In this document: in pieces, positions 1-9,043 of the stretch
How positions within the stretch are numbered: position 1 is the first letter of the stretch
Layout: each line of letters opens with the position of its first letter
DNA from: Vibrio campbellii CAIM 519 = NBRC 15631 = ATCC 25920
GTDB lineage: Bacteria; Pseudomonadota; Gammaproteobacteria; Enterobacterales; Vibrionaceae
Assembly (NCBI RefSeq): GCF_002163755.1
Contig: NZ_CP015863.1
Span: 1,550,001-1,614,000, forward strand
Direction: 5' to 3'
DNA: 64,000 bases
Notes under the pieces: generated by a model
Told to the model about the DNA's origin: nothing
Database searches by the model: none
Seen by the model: only the letters and a program-made list of their open reading frames with translations
Position numbers and translations under genes: made by a program

Positions 1-1
1 A

Positions 2-229
2 GGGGAGCAAATTGAGTTGTTGGTGAATGCGGCAGCACAATCTGACGCGACGCTGATTTTTGTCTCTAACGAAGTCGGGATGGGTATTGTGCCGCTCGGC
101 GCCGTCAGTCGTTACTTTGTTGATAATGCGGGACGGATGAATCAAAAACTGGCGACCATATGTGAGCAAGTCACGTTTGTCGCTGCGGGCTTGCCGCTTG
201 AGCTCAAACCACAGGAAGGGAAGAGATGA
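2..229 (+). CDS. cobU: CobU, C-terminal part (cut by window edge)
   Basis: This is the 3' end of the bifunctional adenosylcobinamide kinase / adenosylcobinamide-phosphate guanylyltransferase, which attaches GMP to the cobinamide side chain late in B12 assembly. The reading frame is open from base 2, so the N-terminus with the nucleotide-binding P-loop lies outside. The recognisable part is the conserved tail with NEVGMGIVPLG and the following DNAGRMNQ segment typical of CobU. Its stop codon overlaps the start of the next gene (ATGA), which implies translational coupling with the phosphatase. I am confident of the family from this tail alone, although only about 75 residues are visible. Confidence 0.9.
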   Translation, partial: GEQIELLVNAAAQSDATLIFVSNEVGMGIVPLGAVSRYFVDNAGRMNQKLATICEQVTFVAAGLPLELKPQEGKR

Positions 230-840
230 AAACGCTGAATATCTATCTACTGCGACACGGAAAAGTGAGCGCAGCCCCAGGTTTACACGGACAAGCCGAT
301 TTGAAAGTCGATGAAGCTGAGCAACGCAAAATTGCTCAAGCCTGGCAACAAACGGGTCGAGAAGTAGAGGGGATCATCAGCTCTCCGTTGTCACGTTGTC
401 ACGACCTTGCTGAGATACTTGCGGAGCAGCGACTTTTGCCTTTAAGTGTGGAGCCACAACTTCAAGAATTGGATTTTGGTGATTTTGACGGCATCCCATT
501 TGACATGCTTTCTGAGCACTGGAATAAGCTCGATGCATTTTGGAAAGCACCGGCACAACACACCTTACCGAATGCTGAGAGCTTGGATGATTTCTCTCAT
601 CGTGTAACTTGTGCTTGGTCTCAAATCATCAACGATATCAATGACAACTTGCTAATTGTCACGCATGGTGGCGTAATTAGAATGATTCTTGCCCATGTAT
701 TGGGTGTAGATTGGCGCAATCCGCGATGGTATTCGACATTAGCGATAGGAAATGCGTCAGTAACACATATAACAATTACCATCGATGATCAGATTTACGC
801 CTCAGTTCGTTCGATAGGCGTACCACTATTTGAAAATTAG
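226..840 (+). CDS. cobC: Alpha-ribazole phosphatase (histidine phosphatase family)
   Basis: This 204-residue cytosolic enzyme removes the phosphate from alpha-ribazole-5'-phosphate during assembly of the lower ligand of cobalamin. The catalytic RHG signature is at residues 10-12 (YLLRHGK), and the second histidine lies in the VTHGG segment near residue 146. The first ATG overlaps the stop of cobU, so the two are read as one operon. Related histidine phosphatases share these motifs, so the substrate call depends on the cobU neighbour. Length is normal for CobC. Confidence 0.88.
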   Translation: MKTLNIYLLRHGKVSAAPGLHGQADLKVDEAEQRKIAQAWQQTGREVEGIISSPLSRCHDLAEILAEQRLLPLSVEPQLQELDFGDFDGIPFDMLSEHWNKLDAFWKAPAQHTLPNAESLDDFSHRVTCAWSQIINDINDNLLIVTHGGVIRMILAHVLGVDWRNPRWYSTLAIGNASVTHITITIDDQIYASVRSIGVPLFEN

Positions 841-922
841 TCACGGAAGTGGCCAACGCTTAGATCTCTACCGAGTTTAAGAGAGAAAAGGGCTGGCTCG
901 ATTACATCAAAAGGAACCATAA

Positions 923-2722
923 ATGACCGCTCCTAGCTGGGATTTATCCATCGTTTATAACGATCTCGCTGACCCACGAATTCAAGATGACATTGCCCTT
1001 GTAGAGCAATGCATTGACCTACTCAATAAACAGTCTGCGGATTGTAACTCTGTTGAAGTGATGCAAAACGCAATCTTAACCAGTGAGGCGGCAAGCCGTT
1101 TGGCTGGCACTATTGCGAACTTCGCTAACTGTTACGCGTCTGTGGATGCGACAAATGCAGAGGCGAAAGCACTGCTGGGTCGTATGACGCGTATTTTCTC
1201 TGAGCTTTCTCAAGCTTACAGTGCTTTTGAGCTTAAATTGACTCACGCTGATGAAGAGTTCATTACTCGTGTTTTGGAGCATGAAAATCCAGACATCAGT
1301 GGTCAGGCGTTTTCAATCCTGAACTCTCGCAAACTGGCTGACACACGTTTAAGCACCGAAGAAGAAAAGCTACTGGCGGCAATGAGCGTGGATGGAAAAT
1401 CTGCGTGGGGTAAGTTATACAACAACCTCACGGGCTCTTTGAAAGTGAAGCTTGACTACGCTGATGGTGAAAGTGAAGAGCTTGGCTTCTCGCAAGCAGC
1501 AAGCATTCTTTATGGTTCTGAATTTGATCGCCAAGAAGCTGCGTGGCGTGGCGTTCAAAAGGCGATGGCAACACATCAAGAATCTTTCGCTTCTATCCTT
1601 AACGCGCTTTCAGGTTGGCGTTTAACAGAGAATAAAAAGCGTTCTACCAAACGTGATGTCCATTTCCTTGATCCAAGCTTACATGGCAGCCGAATTAAAG
1701 CGGAAACATTGGATGCCATGATGAAAGTCGCTAAAGACAGCCGTGAGATTGGTCAAAAGGCCGGTTTGCTAATGGCGAAGGTCCATGGTTTGGATGAGAT
1801 GAAACCGTGGAATCATCTTGCTGCGATGCCTGCTTTGAGTGGTGAAGCGAAAGTTTACCCTTTCGATGAAGCAATCGATGTCATTTGTGAAGCGTTCGAA
1901 ACCGTGAATCCAGATATGTCTGAGTTTGTCCACATGATGGTACAAAACGGCTGGATTGATGCTGCACCAAATGCCAATAAACGCCTTGGCGCATACTGTA
2001 CTAAGCTGCCGGCGACGCGTACGCCGCTTGTGTTTATGACGTGGAGTGGTAGCCGCTCAGACCTGATGACGCTAGCTCACGAGCTTGGTCATGCCTTCCA
2101 CAACTGGGTGATTCGTGATTTACCGCTTTGCCAAACGTACTATCCAATGACGTTGGCAGAAACCGCCTCTATTTTCGCTGAAAACATCGTTCGTGATCAT
2201 CTGATTTCAAAAGCAGAAAGTGTGGATGATAAGCTCGAAATGCTGTGGGAAGAGCTCTCTTCAGCGTTGGCTCTGATGATCAATATTCCAGTTCGTTACG
2301 AGTTCGAAAAAGCTTTCTACGAGCGTCGCCAGGAGGGTGAACTGACCGCTGATGACTTCTGTGAACTGATATCAGAAACATGGAAAGATTGGTATGGCGA
2401 TGTGATGAGCGAAGCTGACCCTTATTTCTGGGCGAGCAAACTGCACTTCTCAATTTCTGGGGTGAGCTTCTACAACTATCCATACCTGTTCGGTTTCTTG
2501 TTCAGTAAAGGCATCTACGCTCAACGTGATGCTAAAGGGGAGCGCTTCTACGATGATTATGTAGATCTATTGCGCGATACTGGCAACATGATGGCAGAAG
2601 AGGTTGTAGACAAGCATCTTTCAATGGATCTGACGCAACCCGAATTCTGGCAGCAGAGTGTGGAGCTAGTTCGTGACAAAGTAGACGAATTTGAACGTTT
2701 ACTCGCACAACGTGGTGAATAA
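923..2722 (+). CDS. pepF: M3-family oligoendopeptidase (PepF-like)
   Basis: This 599-residue zinc metallopeptidase should cut short peptides in the cytosol. The zinc site is visible as HELGH at residues 386-390, with the third ligand expected at E413 in the LAETASIFAE segment, the usual M3 spacing. There is no signal peptide. The ATG follows a good AAAGGA ribosome site. The gene starts 82 bases after cobC and is followed by a long hairpin, so it looks like its own transcription unit or the last gene of the cob unit. PepF is the best match; oligopeptidase A-like enzymes are longer. Confidence 0.9.
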   Translation: MTAPSWDLSIVYNDLADPRIQDDIALVEQCIDLLNKQSADCNSVEVMQNAILTSEAASRLAGTIANFANCYASVDATNAEAKALLGRMTRIFSELSQAYSAFELKLTHADEEFITRVLEHENPDISGQAFSILNSRKLADTRLSTEEEKLLAAMSVDGKSAWGKLYNNLTGSLKVKLDYADGESEELGFSQAASILYGSEFDRQEAAWRGVQKAMATHQESFASILNALSGWRLTENKKRSTKRDVHFLDPSLHGSRIKAETLDAMMKVAKDSREIGQKAGLLMAKVHGLDEMKPWNHLAAMPALSGEAKVYPFDEAIDVICEAFETVNPDMSEFVHMMVQNGWIDAAPNANKRLGAYCTKLPATRTPLVFMTWSGSRSDLMTLAHELGHAFHNWVIRDLPLCQTYYPMTLAETASIFAENIVRDHLISKAESVDDKLEMLWEELSSALALMINIPVRYEFEKAFYERRQEGELTADDFCELISETWKDWYGDVMSEADPYFWASKLHFSISGVSFYNYPYLFGFLFSKGIYAQRDAKGERFYDDYVDLLRDTGNMMAEEVVDKHLSMDLTQPEFWQQSVELVRDKVDEFERLLAQRGE

Positions 2723-2755
2723 ACGCTAAAAGTTGATCAAATCATAATGATCTTC

Positions 2756-2787
2756 TTTAGGGCTGTGGTAAAGTTCACAGCCCTAAA
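2756..2787 (+). terminator. Hairpin after pepF
   Basis: A perfect 12-bp stem (arms 2756-2767 and 2776-2787) encloses an 8-base loop 34 bases after the pepF stop. No uridine run follows, so it may be a weak terminator or a transcript-end stabiliser. Confidence 0.5.
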
Positions 2788-2960
2788 ACCTTGTAATTGT
2801 TTAAAAAATAAACGCCTCAATGCTTGATTTGAGTGCATGGCGCGAAAAGGTATGGGATTTTAAATAAATTTGGTGGCTTCTACTCATAAGTGGGATCGCA
2901 ACAACAAAAATCCTTTGTACAATTTATTAACATACCCGCCGTGCTATTAAGGAGTAACGC

Positions 2961-3989
2961 ATGACGAAGTCTCTCTTTCGCCAATCGTTTTTAACTGACA
3001 CGTTAGATGTTCATATTGATGTCGCGCCAGCGGAGCAGGTGCTGTCTAATGGTGTAAAACTTAAACTCTATCAGCGTGGTGTGCTAGAAGTGATTCCTGA
3101 TGAATACACTCAGGAAACAAAGAACGTCATCATCTCTTGTGGTGTCCACGGGGATGAAACCGCACCGATGGAGCTGGTGGATTCAATTATCAAAGACATC
3201 GAATCCGGCTTCCAAAAGGTCGAGGCTCGATGCCTATTCATTATCGCTCACCCAGAATCGACTCTGGCTCACACGCGATTTTTAGAAGAAAACCTTAATC
3301 GACTGTTTGATGAGAAAGAGCACGAGCCAACCAAAGAGCTTGCGATTGCTGACACTCTCAAATTGTTAGTCAGAGATTTCTATCAAGATACGTCAGCGGA
3401 AACACGCTGGCACTTAGATTTGCACTGTGCGATCCGTGCTTCAAAGCACTACACCTTTGCGGTGAGTCCGAAAACGCGTCATCCTGTTCGTAGCAAAGCT
3501 TTGATTGATTTTCTCGACAGTGCACATATTGAAGCCGTGCTACTGTCTAACTCACCAACCAGCACATTCAGTTGGTTCAGTGCAGAGAACTACGGCGCTC
3601 AAGCTTTGACGATGGAGCTTGGTCGAGTGGCTCGCATTGGTGAAAACGACTTAGACAAACTGACTGCGTTCGATTTGTCACTGCGTAACCTAATTGCAGA
3701 GGCGAAAGCGGAGCACTTGTCTAAACCATGTATCAAGTATCGTGTTAGTCGCACGATTGTGCGCTTGCACGAAGATTTTGATTTCATGTTTGATGACAAC
3801 GTCGAGAACTTTACCTCATTCGTTCACGGCGAAGTGTTTGGTCACGATGGTGACAAACCATTGATGGCGAAGAACGATAACGAAGCCGTTGTTTTCCCAA
3901 ATCGTCACGTCGCGATTGGTCAACGCGCTGCATTAATGGTGTGTGAAGTGAAAACGCGCTACGAAGATGGTGAGTTAGTCTACGATTAA
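2961..3989 (+). CDS. astE: Succinylglutamate desuccinylase
   Basis: This 342-residue enzyme performs the last step of the arginine succinyltransferase pathway, splitting N-succinylglutamate into succinate and glutamate. It belongs to the AspA/AstE zinc carboxypeptidase-like family. The zinc motif is GVHGDETAP, with H63 and E66, and a further HLDLHC segment near residue 150 supplies the third ligand. The start has a strong AAGGAG site. The rest of the ast operon is not here; astE stands alone between pepF and the B12 import genes and is closed by its own hairpin. Family assignment is firm. Confidence 0.93.
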   Translation: MTKSLFRQSFLTDTLDVHIDVAPAEQVLSNGVKLKLYQRGVLEVIPDEYTQETKNVIISCGVHGDETAPMELVDSIIKDIESGFQKVEARCLFIIAHPESTLAHTRFLEENLNRLFDEKEHEPTKELAIADTLKLLVRDFYQDTSAETRWHLDLHCAIRASKHYTFAVSPKTRHPVRSKALIDFLDSAHIEAVLLSNSPTSTFSWFSAENYGAQALTMELGRVARIGENDLDKLTAFDLSLRNLIAEAKAEHLSKPCIKYRVSRTIVRLHEDFDFMFDDNVENFTSFVHGEVFGHDGDKPLMAKNDNEAVVFPNRHVAIGQRAALMVCEVKTRYEDGELVYD

Positions 3990-4044
3990 TGCCATATCGC
4001 CTTAATTTCGGCGACTAAAGCGTAAGAACACATTTGCAATTTAC

Positions 4045-4072
4045 CGAGGCTTAACTGTAAGGTTAAGCCTCG
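4045..4072 (+). terminator. Terminator after astE
   Basis: An 11-bp perfect stem (4045-4055 with 4062-4072) and 6-base loop are followed by the T-rich tract TTTGTATTT. The hairpin ends just before btuC and argues against a TTG btuC start at 4074, which would lie within the terminator tail. Confidence 0.7.
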
Positions 4073-4091
4073 TTTGTATTTATCGGCTACT

Positions 4092-5087
4092 ATGGATTTT
4101 CAACAACTTATCCTGAACAAGGAACGACGCTGGCAACGCAATCTTTTGATTATGTCAGTGATTCTCGTGCTGCTCTCTGCTATCCACTTGATGGTCGGAG
4201 AGGTATTCCTTTCTCCTTTTCAGTCTCTTTCTGCATTTGAACAAAAACTCTTGTTGGATTTACGTCTGCCACGTTTGGTTTCTGCCGCTATTATTGGTGC
4301 TGCTCTGGCAGTTTCTGGTGCTACCTTACAAGTTCTGCTTGGGAACGCATTAGCCGAACCCGGCGTTCTCGGGATCTCCGGTGGCGCGAGTTTGGCAATG
4401 GTGCTCGTCATGTTTGCCTTGCCGGTTTTACCTTCACCTATGATCTTTATGTTAGCTGCCATTGCTGGTTCGATGTTGTTTACCGTCATATTGGTTGGTA
4501 TCGCAAGGGCAATGCATCTTACTACCGCAAGGCTGCTGCTTGTCGGCGTCGCCTTGGGTATTTTGTCGAGCGCCATTGTGACGTGGGCATTCTACTTTAG
4601 CGATGACTTGAGCCTGCGTCAGTTAATGTATTGGCTAATGGGCAGCATTGGTGGGGCAAGTTGGTATCAGCACACCGTTACTTTGGTCATGCTACCTGTG
4701 CTAATTTGGCTCTGCTGCAAGGGCAAACCGCTTGATAAGTTGATGCTAGGGGAAATCCATGCCACTCAACTGGGTATTGATGTTCATCAGATGCGCTGGA
4801 AGCTCATTTTGGCAATCTCCGTACTTGTTGGTGGTTCCGTTGCGTTAGGTGGGATCATTAGCTTTGTTGGCTTAGTCGTGCCACACCTGCTTCGATTAGC
4901 GTTTGGTACAGAAAACCGTTACTTGTTGCCTCTGTCGGCAATATCTGGCGCAGCCTTATTGGTGCTTGCGGATATCGGCGCGCGTTTGTTGCTCGATTCT
5001 GCTGAGTTGCCGCTTGGAGTGATGACCACTTCTATCGGCGCACCTATCTTCATTTGGATGCTGGTGAAAAGTCATGATGCACGTTAA
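4092..5087 (+). CDS. btuC: Vitamin B12 ABC importer permease
   Basis: This inner-membrane permease of the FecCD family moves cobalamin delivered by BtuF into the cytosol. About 331 residues hold many hydrophobic segments. The LDLRLPR stretch near the N-terminus, the ALAEPGVLGISGGAS loop and the GFVG-like GIISFVGLVVPHLLR cytoplasmic helix are classic for the family. I choose ATG 4092 over an in-frame TTG at 4074 because the latter lies in the preceding terminator. The gene overlaps btuD by 14 bases. No btuF is present in the window. Siderophore permeases are similar, so the substrate rests on the B12-related neighbours. Confidence 0.88.
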   Translation: MDFQQLILNKERRWQRNLLIMSVILVLLSAIHLMVGEVFLSPFQSLSAFEQKLLLDLRLPRLVSAAIIGAALAVSGATLQVLLGNALAEPGVLGISGGASLAMVLVMFALPVLPSPMIFMLAAIAGSMLFTVILVGIARAMHLTTARLLLVGVALGILSSAIVTWAFYFSDDLSLRQLMYWLMGSIGGASWYQHTVTLVMLPVLIWLCCKGKPLDKLMLGEIHATQLGIDVHQMRWKLILAISVLVGGSVALGGIISFVGLVVPHLLRLAFGTENRYLLPLSAISGAALLVLADIGARLLLDSAELPLGVMTTSIGAPIFIWMLVKSHDAR

Positions 5088-5841
5088 GCACATCGCAGTG
5101 GGAAGTCGACTGCTACCGCTCTCCTTTGCATGTAAGCCGAGTGAGGTTGTCCATGTCGTGGGCCCAAACGGCTCCGGGAAAAGCACATTACTTGGAGCGA
5201 TATCTGGCACCTTAACTCAGCGTGAAGGCGTGAGTGGTCAAGTGCTTGTCGACAATAACGACCTACTCACAATGCCACTTTCAGAACAAGCGCATATCCG
5301 TGGGTATTTGTGTCAACAGTCAAGGCCTGCATTCAATGTTGATGTCTTTCAATATTTAGCACTTTCATTGCCAACTGGTGCCAATATCAGCGACGCGAAA
5401 GTACGAGATGCCGTTAATATTGTTATTGAGCTAGTACAATTGCAAGACAAGCTTCATCGAAGTATTCAGACATTATCCGGGGGTGAATGGCAACGTGTTC
5501 GTTTAGCCGGGGTGTGCTTGCAAGTGTGGCGCACGATTAACCCTTACTCTCAGCTATTGATTTTGGATGAACCCGCAGCGCCGTTGGATATTGCCCAAGA
5601 GGAACTGCTATATCAGCTCATTAATGCAGTCGCTGCGCAAGGCATCGGGGTGTTGGTCGCAAACCACGATTTAAATCGAACGTTAAGGCATGCTGACAAA
5701 GTACTGCTGCTCAATAATGGCGTATTGCATTCTTTAGGTCATGCAGATGAAGTACTAACGGAAGAGGGCTTGGCGGAGGTTTTCCAAACTCATGTTCGAA
5801 AAGTCGTAGTAGAAGAAAGGCCGTATTTGATTTTTGATTAA
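5074..5841 (+). CDS. btuD: Vitamin B12 ABC importer ATPase
   Basis: This 255-residue ATPase powers the BtuCD cobalamin importer on the cytosolic face of the inner membrane. Walker A is GPNGSGKST (about residues 29-37), the signature is LSGGEWQRVRLA, Walker B is LLILDEPAAPLD, and the H-loop is NHDLN. The start lies inside the btuC end (14-base overlap), so the two subunits are translationally coupled. Size and the short insert after the Q-loop fit BtuD rather than the siderophore FepC/FhuC type. Confidence 0.9.
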   Translation: MMHVKHIAVGSRLLPLSFACKPSEVVHVVGPNGSGKSTLLGAISGTLTQREGVSGQVLVDNNDLLTMPLSEQAHIRGYLCQQSRPAFNVDVFQYLALSLPTGANISDAKVRDAVNIVIELVQLQDKLHRSIQTLSGGEWQRVRLAGVCLQVWRTINPYSQLLILDEPAAPLDIAQEELLYQLINAVAAQGIGVLVANHDLNRTLRHADKVLLLNNGVLHSLGHADEVLTEEGLAEVFQTHVRKVVVEERPYLIFD

Positions 5842-5876
5842 GGCGTTCATTAGAGCGATTCTATTTGGAGAAAGGA

Positions 5877-6293
5877 ATGAAAAAATACGTGATTGTGGCT
5901 CTAGCGAGCTTGTCGTCTATGGCATTTGCTCAAGAAGAAGCGATTGATTGTAATAACGCGGTCAGCACCCTCGAGATTAATCAGTGTGCAGCCATTGAAT
6001 CAGAGACTGCTCAAAAGCAACTAAATAAATATTTGGAAACGAGTCTCGAACATAATTCTTATGATCCTGAGCTGATTAAAGCGATTCAAGTTGCACAAAA
6101 AGATTGGCAAGCATACATGACGTCGCATTGTGATTCGGTATATACAAAGTGGCGTGAAGGGACAATTCGCGGTGTTATGGCTATTTCCTGCAAAACTCAA
6201 TTAACTCAACAAAGAACTCATGAAATTTGGCAAAATTTCTTAACCTACATGGATAGTACGCCACCGATTTTACCCGAGCCAAATGTTGATTGA
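5877..6293 (+). CDS. LprI-like (DUF1311) secreted protein
   Basis: This small periplasmic protein of about 138 residues has a clear signal peptide (MKKYVIVALASLSSMAFA) and then the lysozyme-inhibitor LprI-type DUF1311 fold, recognised from four spaced cysteines and the central helix with QKDWQAYMTSHC. Members are thought to inhibit lysozyme or act in the envelope; function here is inferred only from the family. ATG 5877 is preferred over TTG 5865 because GGAG lies 6 bases before it and the signal peptide then begins at once. It follows btuD by 35 bases and may share its transcript. Confidence 0.75.
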   Translation: MKKYVIVALASLSSMAFAQEEAIDCNNAVSTLEINQCAAIESETAQKQLNKYLETSLEHNSYDPELIKAIQVAQKDWQAYMTSHCDSVYTKWREGTIRGVMAISCKTQLTQQRTHEIWQNFLTYMDSTPPILPEPNVD

Positions 6294-6314
6294 GCAAAAA
6301 CGCTCAGAATAAAA

Positions 6315-6345
6315 AGCGCCCACAATATAGAGTATTGTGGGCGCT
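6315..6345. terminator. Bidirectional terminator
   Basis: A perfect 13-bp stem with a TAGAG loop lies between two convergent genes. An A-run precedes the left arm and a T-rich tract follows the right arm, so it can stop transcripts from both sides. Confidence 0.88.
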
Positions 6346-6375
6346 GAATTTTATCTGTAGTGCTTAATCAACGAC

Positions 6376-6951
6376 TTACTGTGTAAGTGGCTTAAGGTCT
6401 GCAGGACGGTAGTAAACCGATTTTAGAACCTTACCTCTACGTACCGTTTTGCCTTCAGATACAAAATCTTCTGCGCATTTCGCAATGATGTCTTCGCCTT
6501 TTTGAACCGCCATCAGCTTGATGCCTTGTTCAGCGTAGAACGCTTCTGTTTCTGCATATTCTTGCTCGTTACGGCACACTTTGCTCATGTTGCTTGAGTG
6601 CACTTCGTCCCAGCAAGGGATAAAGTCGATACCACGGTTCACCGCTACGTTAAGCAGTAGATCGATCAGGTAGCTGATAGCTAGGTTATCTTCTACTTTG
6701 CTGTCACCAAGGTGTACTAGACGACCCATTAGAACGTAAACGCTGTCAATGATTGCGTCTGCTTGCTCGGTTTTGCAATCCGCTTCCGCTAGTTCAGTAA
6801 GCTCTTCGATCGCAAGAGAAGTGTGTAGTGTATCTGCTTGTGCGTCTAGGCTTGCAACATCCGCCACTGGTAGGTCGAAAGTGCTACGGAACTCGGTGAT
6901 GTCACGGTATAGGTGATCAAAAATCTCTTGGGTTAGCTTTGACAGTTGCAT
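6376..6951 (-). CDS. MazG/HisE-like nucleotide pyrophosphohydrolase
   Basis: This protein of about 191 residues belongs to the all-alpha NTP pyrophosphohydrolase superfamily (MazG / phosphoribosyl-ATP pyrophosphohydrolase-like). The metal-binding pattern is visible as EELTELAEA followed by EQADAIIDSVYVLMG, giving the EExxE...ExxD arrangement. Such enzymes cleave NTPs to NMP and pyrophosphate, often as house-cleaning enzymes; the substrate here is unknown. The longest frame begins at a TTG (7011) with no ribosome site. I favour the ATG at 6951 (MQLSKLTQ), with ATG 6963 as alternative. It ends at the shared terminator. Confidence 0.72.
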   Translation of the reverse strand: MQLSKLTQEIFDHLYRDITEFRSTFDLPVADVASLDAQADTLHTSLAIEELTELAEADCKTEQADAIIDSVYVLMGRLVHLGDSKVEDNLAISYLIDLLLNVAVNRGIDFIPCWDEVHSSNMSKVCRNEQEYAETEAFYAEQGIKLMAVQKGEDIIAKCAEDFVSEGKTVRRGKVLKSVYYRPADLKPLTQ

Positions 6952-7055
6952 TCTAATGTCCATTGAATCGATTGAAGTCGCAATCATATCAAACCGAACT
7001 TTAATGCCCAAGCGATCCCATTCTAACTGGTTAGAATTCTGTCTCTTGGGGAGTC

Positions 7056-7637
7056 TTAGCGAAATAGGTAAGGGAAGAGCTTCTTACGTTCTTCCTCTGA
7101 AAGCGCTGAAACACGTGCAATATTGGTATCTGGAATGGACTCTGGATCAGGGTAGTGCTTAAGTACCTTTTCCATGCTCTCCTCACGGATCAGATGAAAT
7201 ACTGGGTATGGAGAGCGATTCGTCAGGTTTTCATCATCTTCTGGTTCTGCACCGCCAAAGCAGTAATCAGGATGGAAGGTGGCAACTTGGAAAATGCCTT
7301 CCCAACCTTGCTGTTTGATCAAGCCTTCAACCCAATCAATGAAGAAGTTGTAATCCCAGAAATCTTGCAGCATGTTGGGAACCACAACTAAGGTTGTCTC
7401 TAGTTTTTCTGGCTCGGTATTACTGAGTTCGATCAGCTGCAGCAAAATGTCTTCAAGTAGTGCTTCTTCTTGCGATGCTTCACTCACGAAGATTTTGATT
7501 TGTTTATTGCGCTGTGGCTTAGCGGCGAACGGGCAAAGATTTAACCCGATCACGACCTCATTGAGCCATTGATCGACTTGCTCTGTGATCGCATTAATAT
7601 CGGTGTTTGATGATTCTTGTGTTGAGCGCGTTGGCAT
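7056..7637 (-). CDS. DUF1415 family protein
   Basis: This 193-residue cytosolic protein belongs to the DUF1415 family, recognised by the N-terminal WLNEVVIGLNLCPFA segment, the central FHPDYCFGGAEPED segment and the RSPYPVFHLIREESM segment. The conserved cysteine, histidine and acidic residues suggest an enzyme or a metal site, but no function is established that I know of. It lies between the MazG-like gene and the MFS gene, all on the minus strand. Confidence 0.85.
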   Translation of the reverse strand: MPTRSTQESSNTDINAITEQVDQWLNEVVIGLNLCPFAAKPQRNKQIKIFVSEASQEEALLEDILLQLIELSNTEPEKLETTLVVVPNMLQDFWDYNFFIDWVEGLIKQQGWEGIFQVATFHPDYCFGGAEPEDDENLTNRSPYPVFHLIREESMEKVLKHYPDPESIPDTNIARVSALSEEERKKLFPYLFR

Positions 7638-7705
7638 ACGACTTTCTTGCTTTTATGAATGTGGCGCAAGCATAGCAGACCAACGCCACAACATAAAATC
7701 AATAG

Positions 7706-7726
7706 GGCTTAACGTTTTGTTAAGCC
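7706..7726 (-). terminator. Hairpin at the end of the MFS gene
   Basis: An 8-bp perfect stem with a 5-base loop overlaps the MFS stop codon. The minus-strand sequence after it is only moderately T-rich, so its role as a terminator is tentative. Confidence 0.35.
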
Positions 7727-8931
7727 GTCATGTCTGCGTTGTCGCCAGCGTCGATTCGCTCTGCGATGTGTTTTAAGAATGCGATAGCAGCGAACATGGC
7801 GATGTACAGTGTACTGCCGCCGATGAGTACACTCGACCAACCGCCGTTTTGCCAGCAATAGAGCAATAGGAACCCACCTAAACTGCCGCCAATGTAGTAA
7901 TGCACGAGATACAATGCGGTCGCCGTCGCTTTTGCTTGTGTTGCGTTTTGTCCAACCCAGCCGTAAGCAAGCGTGTGAGTGAAGAACGCGCCGAAGCTGA
8001 TCAATAACAAACCTGTCAACATCGCAGGGATGCTTTCAATCACCGCGATCCACATGCCAGCCATACTGACGATAGAACCTAAAAACATGCCAAGTATCGG
8101 TGAAAAGCGTTTACTCCAATGTCCGGCACAACGGGAAGAAAACGTACCACCCAGGTAGCAAACAAAGATGAGAGAAGCTAACCCAACAGGCACATTATGC
8201 GGCGCACTGACCAAGCGGAATCCCATTACCGAATAAAGATTAACGAACAACGCAAAGTTCAAACCGCCAATCAGCATGGCGAACCACACACGTTGATTTT
8301 TGAAGTGTCCGATAATAGCTTTATTGTGGTGCCTTAAACTGCTCGAAGAAGGGGTAAAGTTTTTCTGTTTTGGTAGCAAGTAATGCACGCTGACCACACC
8401 GATAAGGGTGAATAGCATCATAACTTCGATGGCGACATCGATGCTGAAGTTATCTGCCAGCAAACCTCCGCTGATACGTCCTGCGATCCCTCCCAATGAG
8501 TTGGCTGCGATATAAGTACCGATCGCCATTGAAAATGCGTGTTTATCTAGCTCTTCCGACATATAAGCAACGGCGACAGCAGCAAACGCAGCAAGCGCAA
8601 TACCGATCAAAGCGCGACAAACCACCAAGAATAAAAACGAATCGCCAAACAACATTAAAGCGGAAATTGCAGGGATTGAGAACAGACCAAACATCATTAC
8701 GGGTTTGCGGCCAATCGATTCGGAGAGCACAGCCATCGGAACCAAGCTAAAGGAGAGAGCCAGTGTGGTGGCAGCGAATAGCCAGTTGACCTGCGTTTCC
8801 GAGATCTGAAAGTGCGTCACAAAGCTTGGTAGCATCGGCTGAAGGAGATATAGGTTCGAGAAAACCAAAAACGAGCCGAGTGCCAGAGATAGCGTAATGC
8901 GTTTGTATTCCGGAGTGCCAAAACTGACCAT
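7720..8931 (-). CDS. MFS transporter (YnfM-like)
   Basis: This 403-residue inner-membrane protein has about twelve hydrophobic segments and the MFS loop motif after helix 2 (AVLSESIGRKPVMM, the GxxxDRxGRR-type site). It resembles the YnfM / putative arabinose-efflux group of exporters; the substrate is unknown. It is divergent from a LysR-type regulator with 112 bases between the chosen starts, the classic layout for a regulator controlling its neighbour exporter. The shared region contains an AATATAT...ATATATT inverted pair that could be an operator. Confidence 0.85.
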   Translation of the reverse strand: MVSFGTPEYKRITLSLALGSFLVFSNLYLLQPMLPSFVTHFQISETQVNWLFAATTLALSFSLVPMAVLSESIGRKPVMMFGLFSIPAISALMLFGDSFLFLVVCRALIGIALAAFAAVAVAYMSEELDKHAFSMAIGTYIAANSLGGIAGRISGGLLADNFSIDVAIEVMMLFTLIGVVSVHYLLPKQKNFTPSSSSLRHHNKAIIGHFKNQRVWFAMLIGGLNFALFVNLYSVMGFRLVSAPHNVPVGLASLIFVCYLGGTFSSRCAGHWSKRFSPILGMFLGSIVSMAGMWIAVIESIPAMLTGLLLISFGAFFTHTLAYGWVGQNATQAKATATALYLVHYYIGGSLGGFLLLYCWQNGGWSSVLIGGSTLYIAMFAAIAFLKHIAERIDAGDNADMTA

Positions 8932-9043
8932 GAGTCCTGCCTAATGCGAGCGAGCAAATATAAAGAAACTGTGACCAATCTATCAGTTAGTTTTGGATTG
9001 AAAAAATATATTAAAAATATGGTTGGTATATATTTTTGATCTA

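Noticed and set aside
4074..4091. TTG start for btuC
   Set aside because: Lies in the astE terminator tail; ATG 4092 is better.
4220..4576. 118-codon minus-strand frame inside btuC
   Set aside because: It is the mirror of a strongly conserved permease gene and has no family features of its own.
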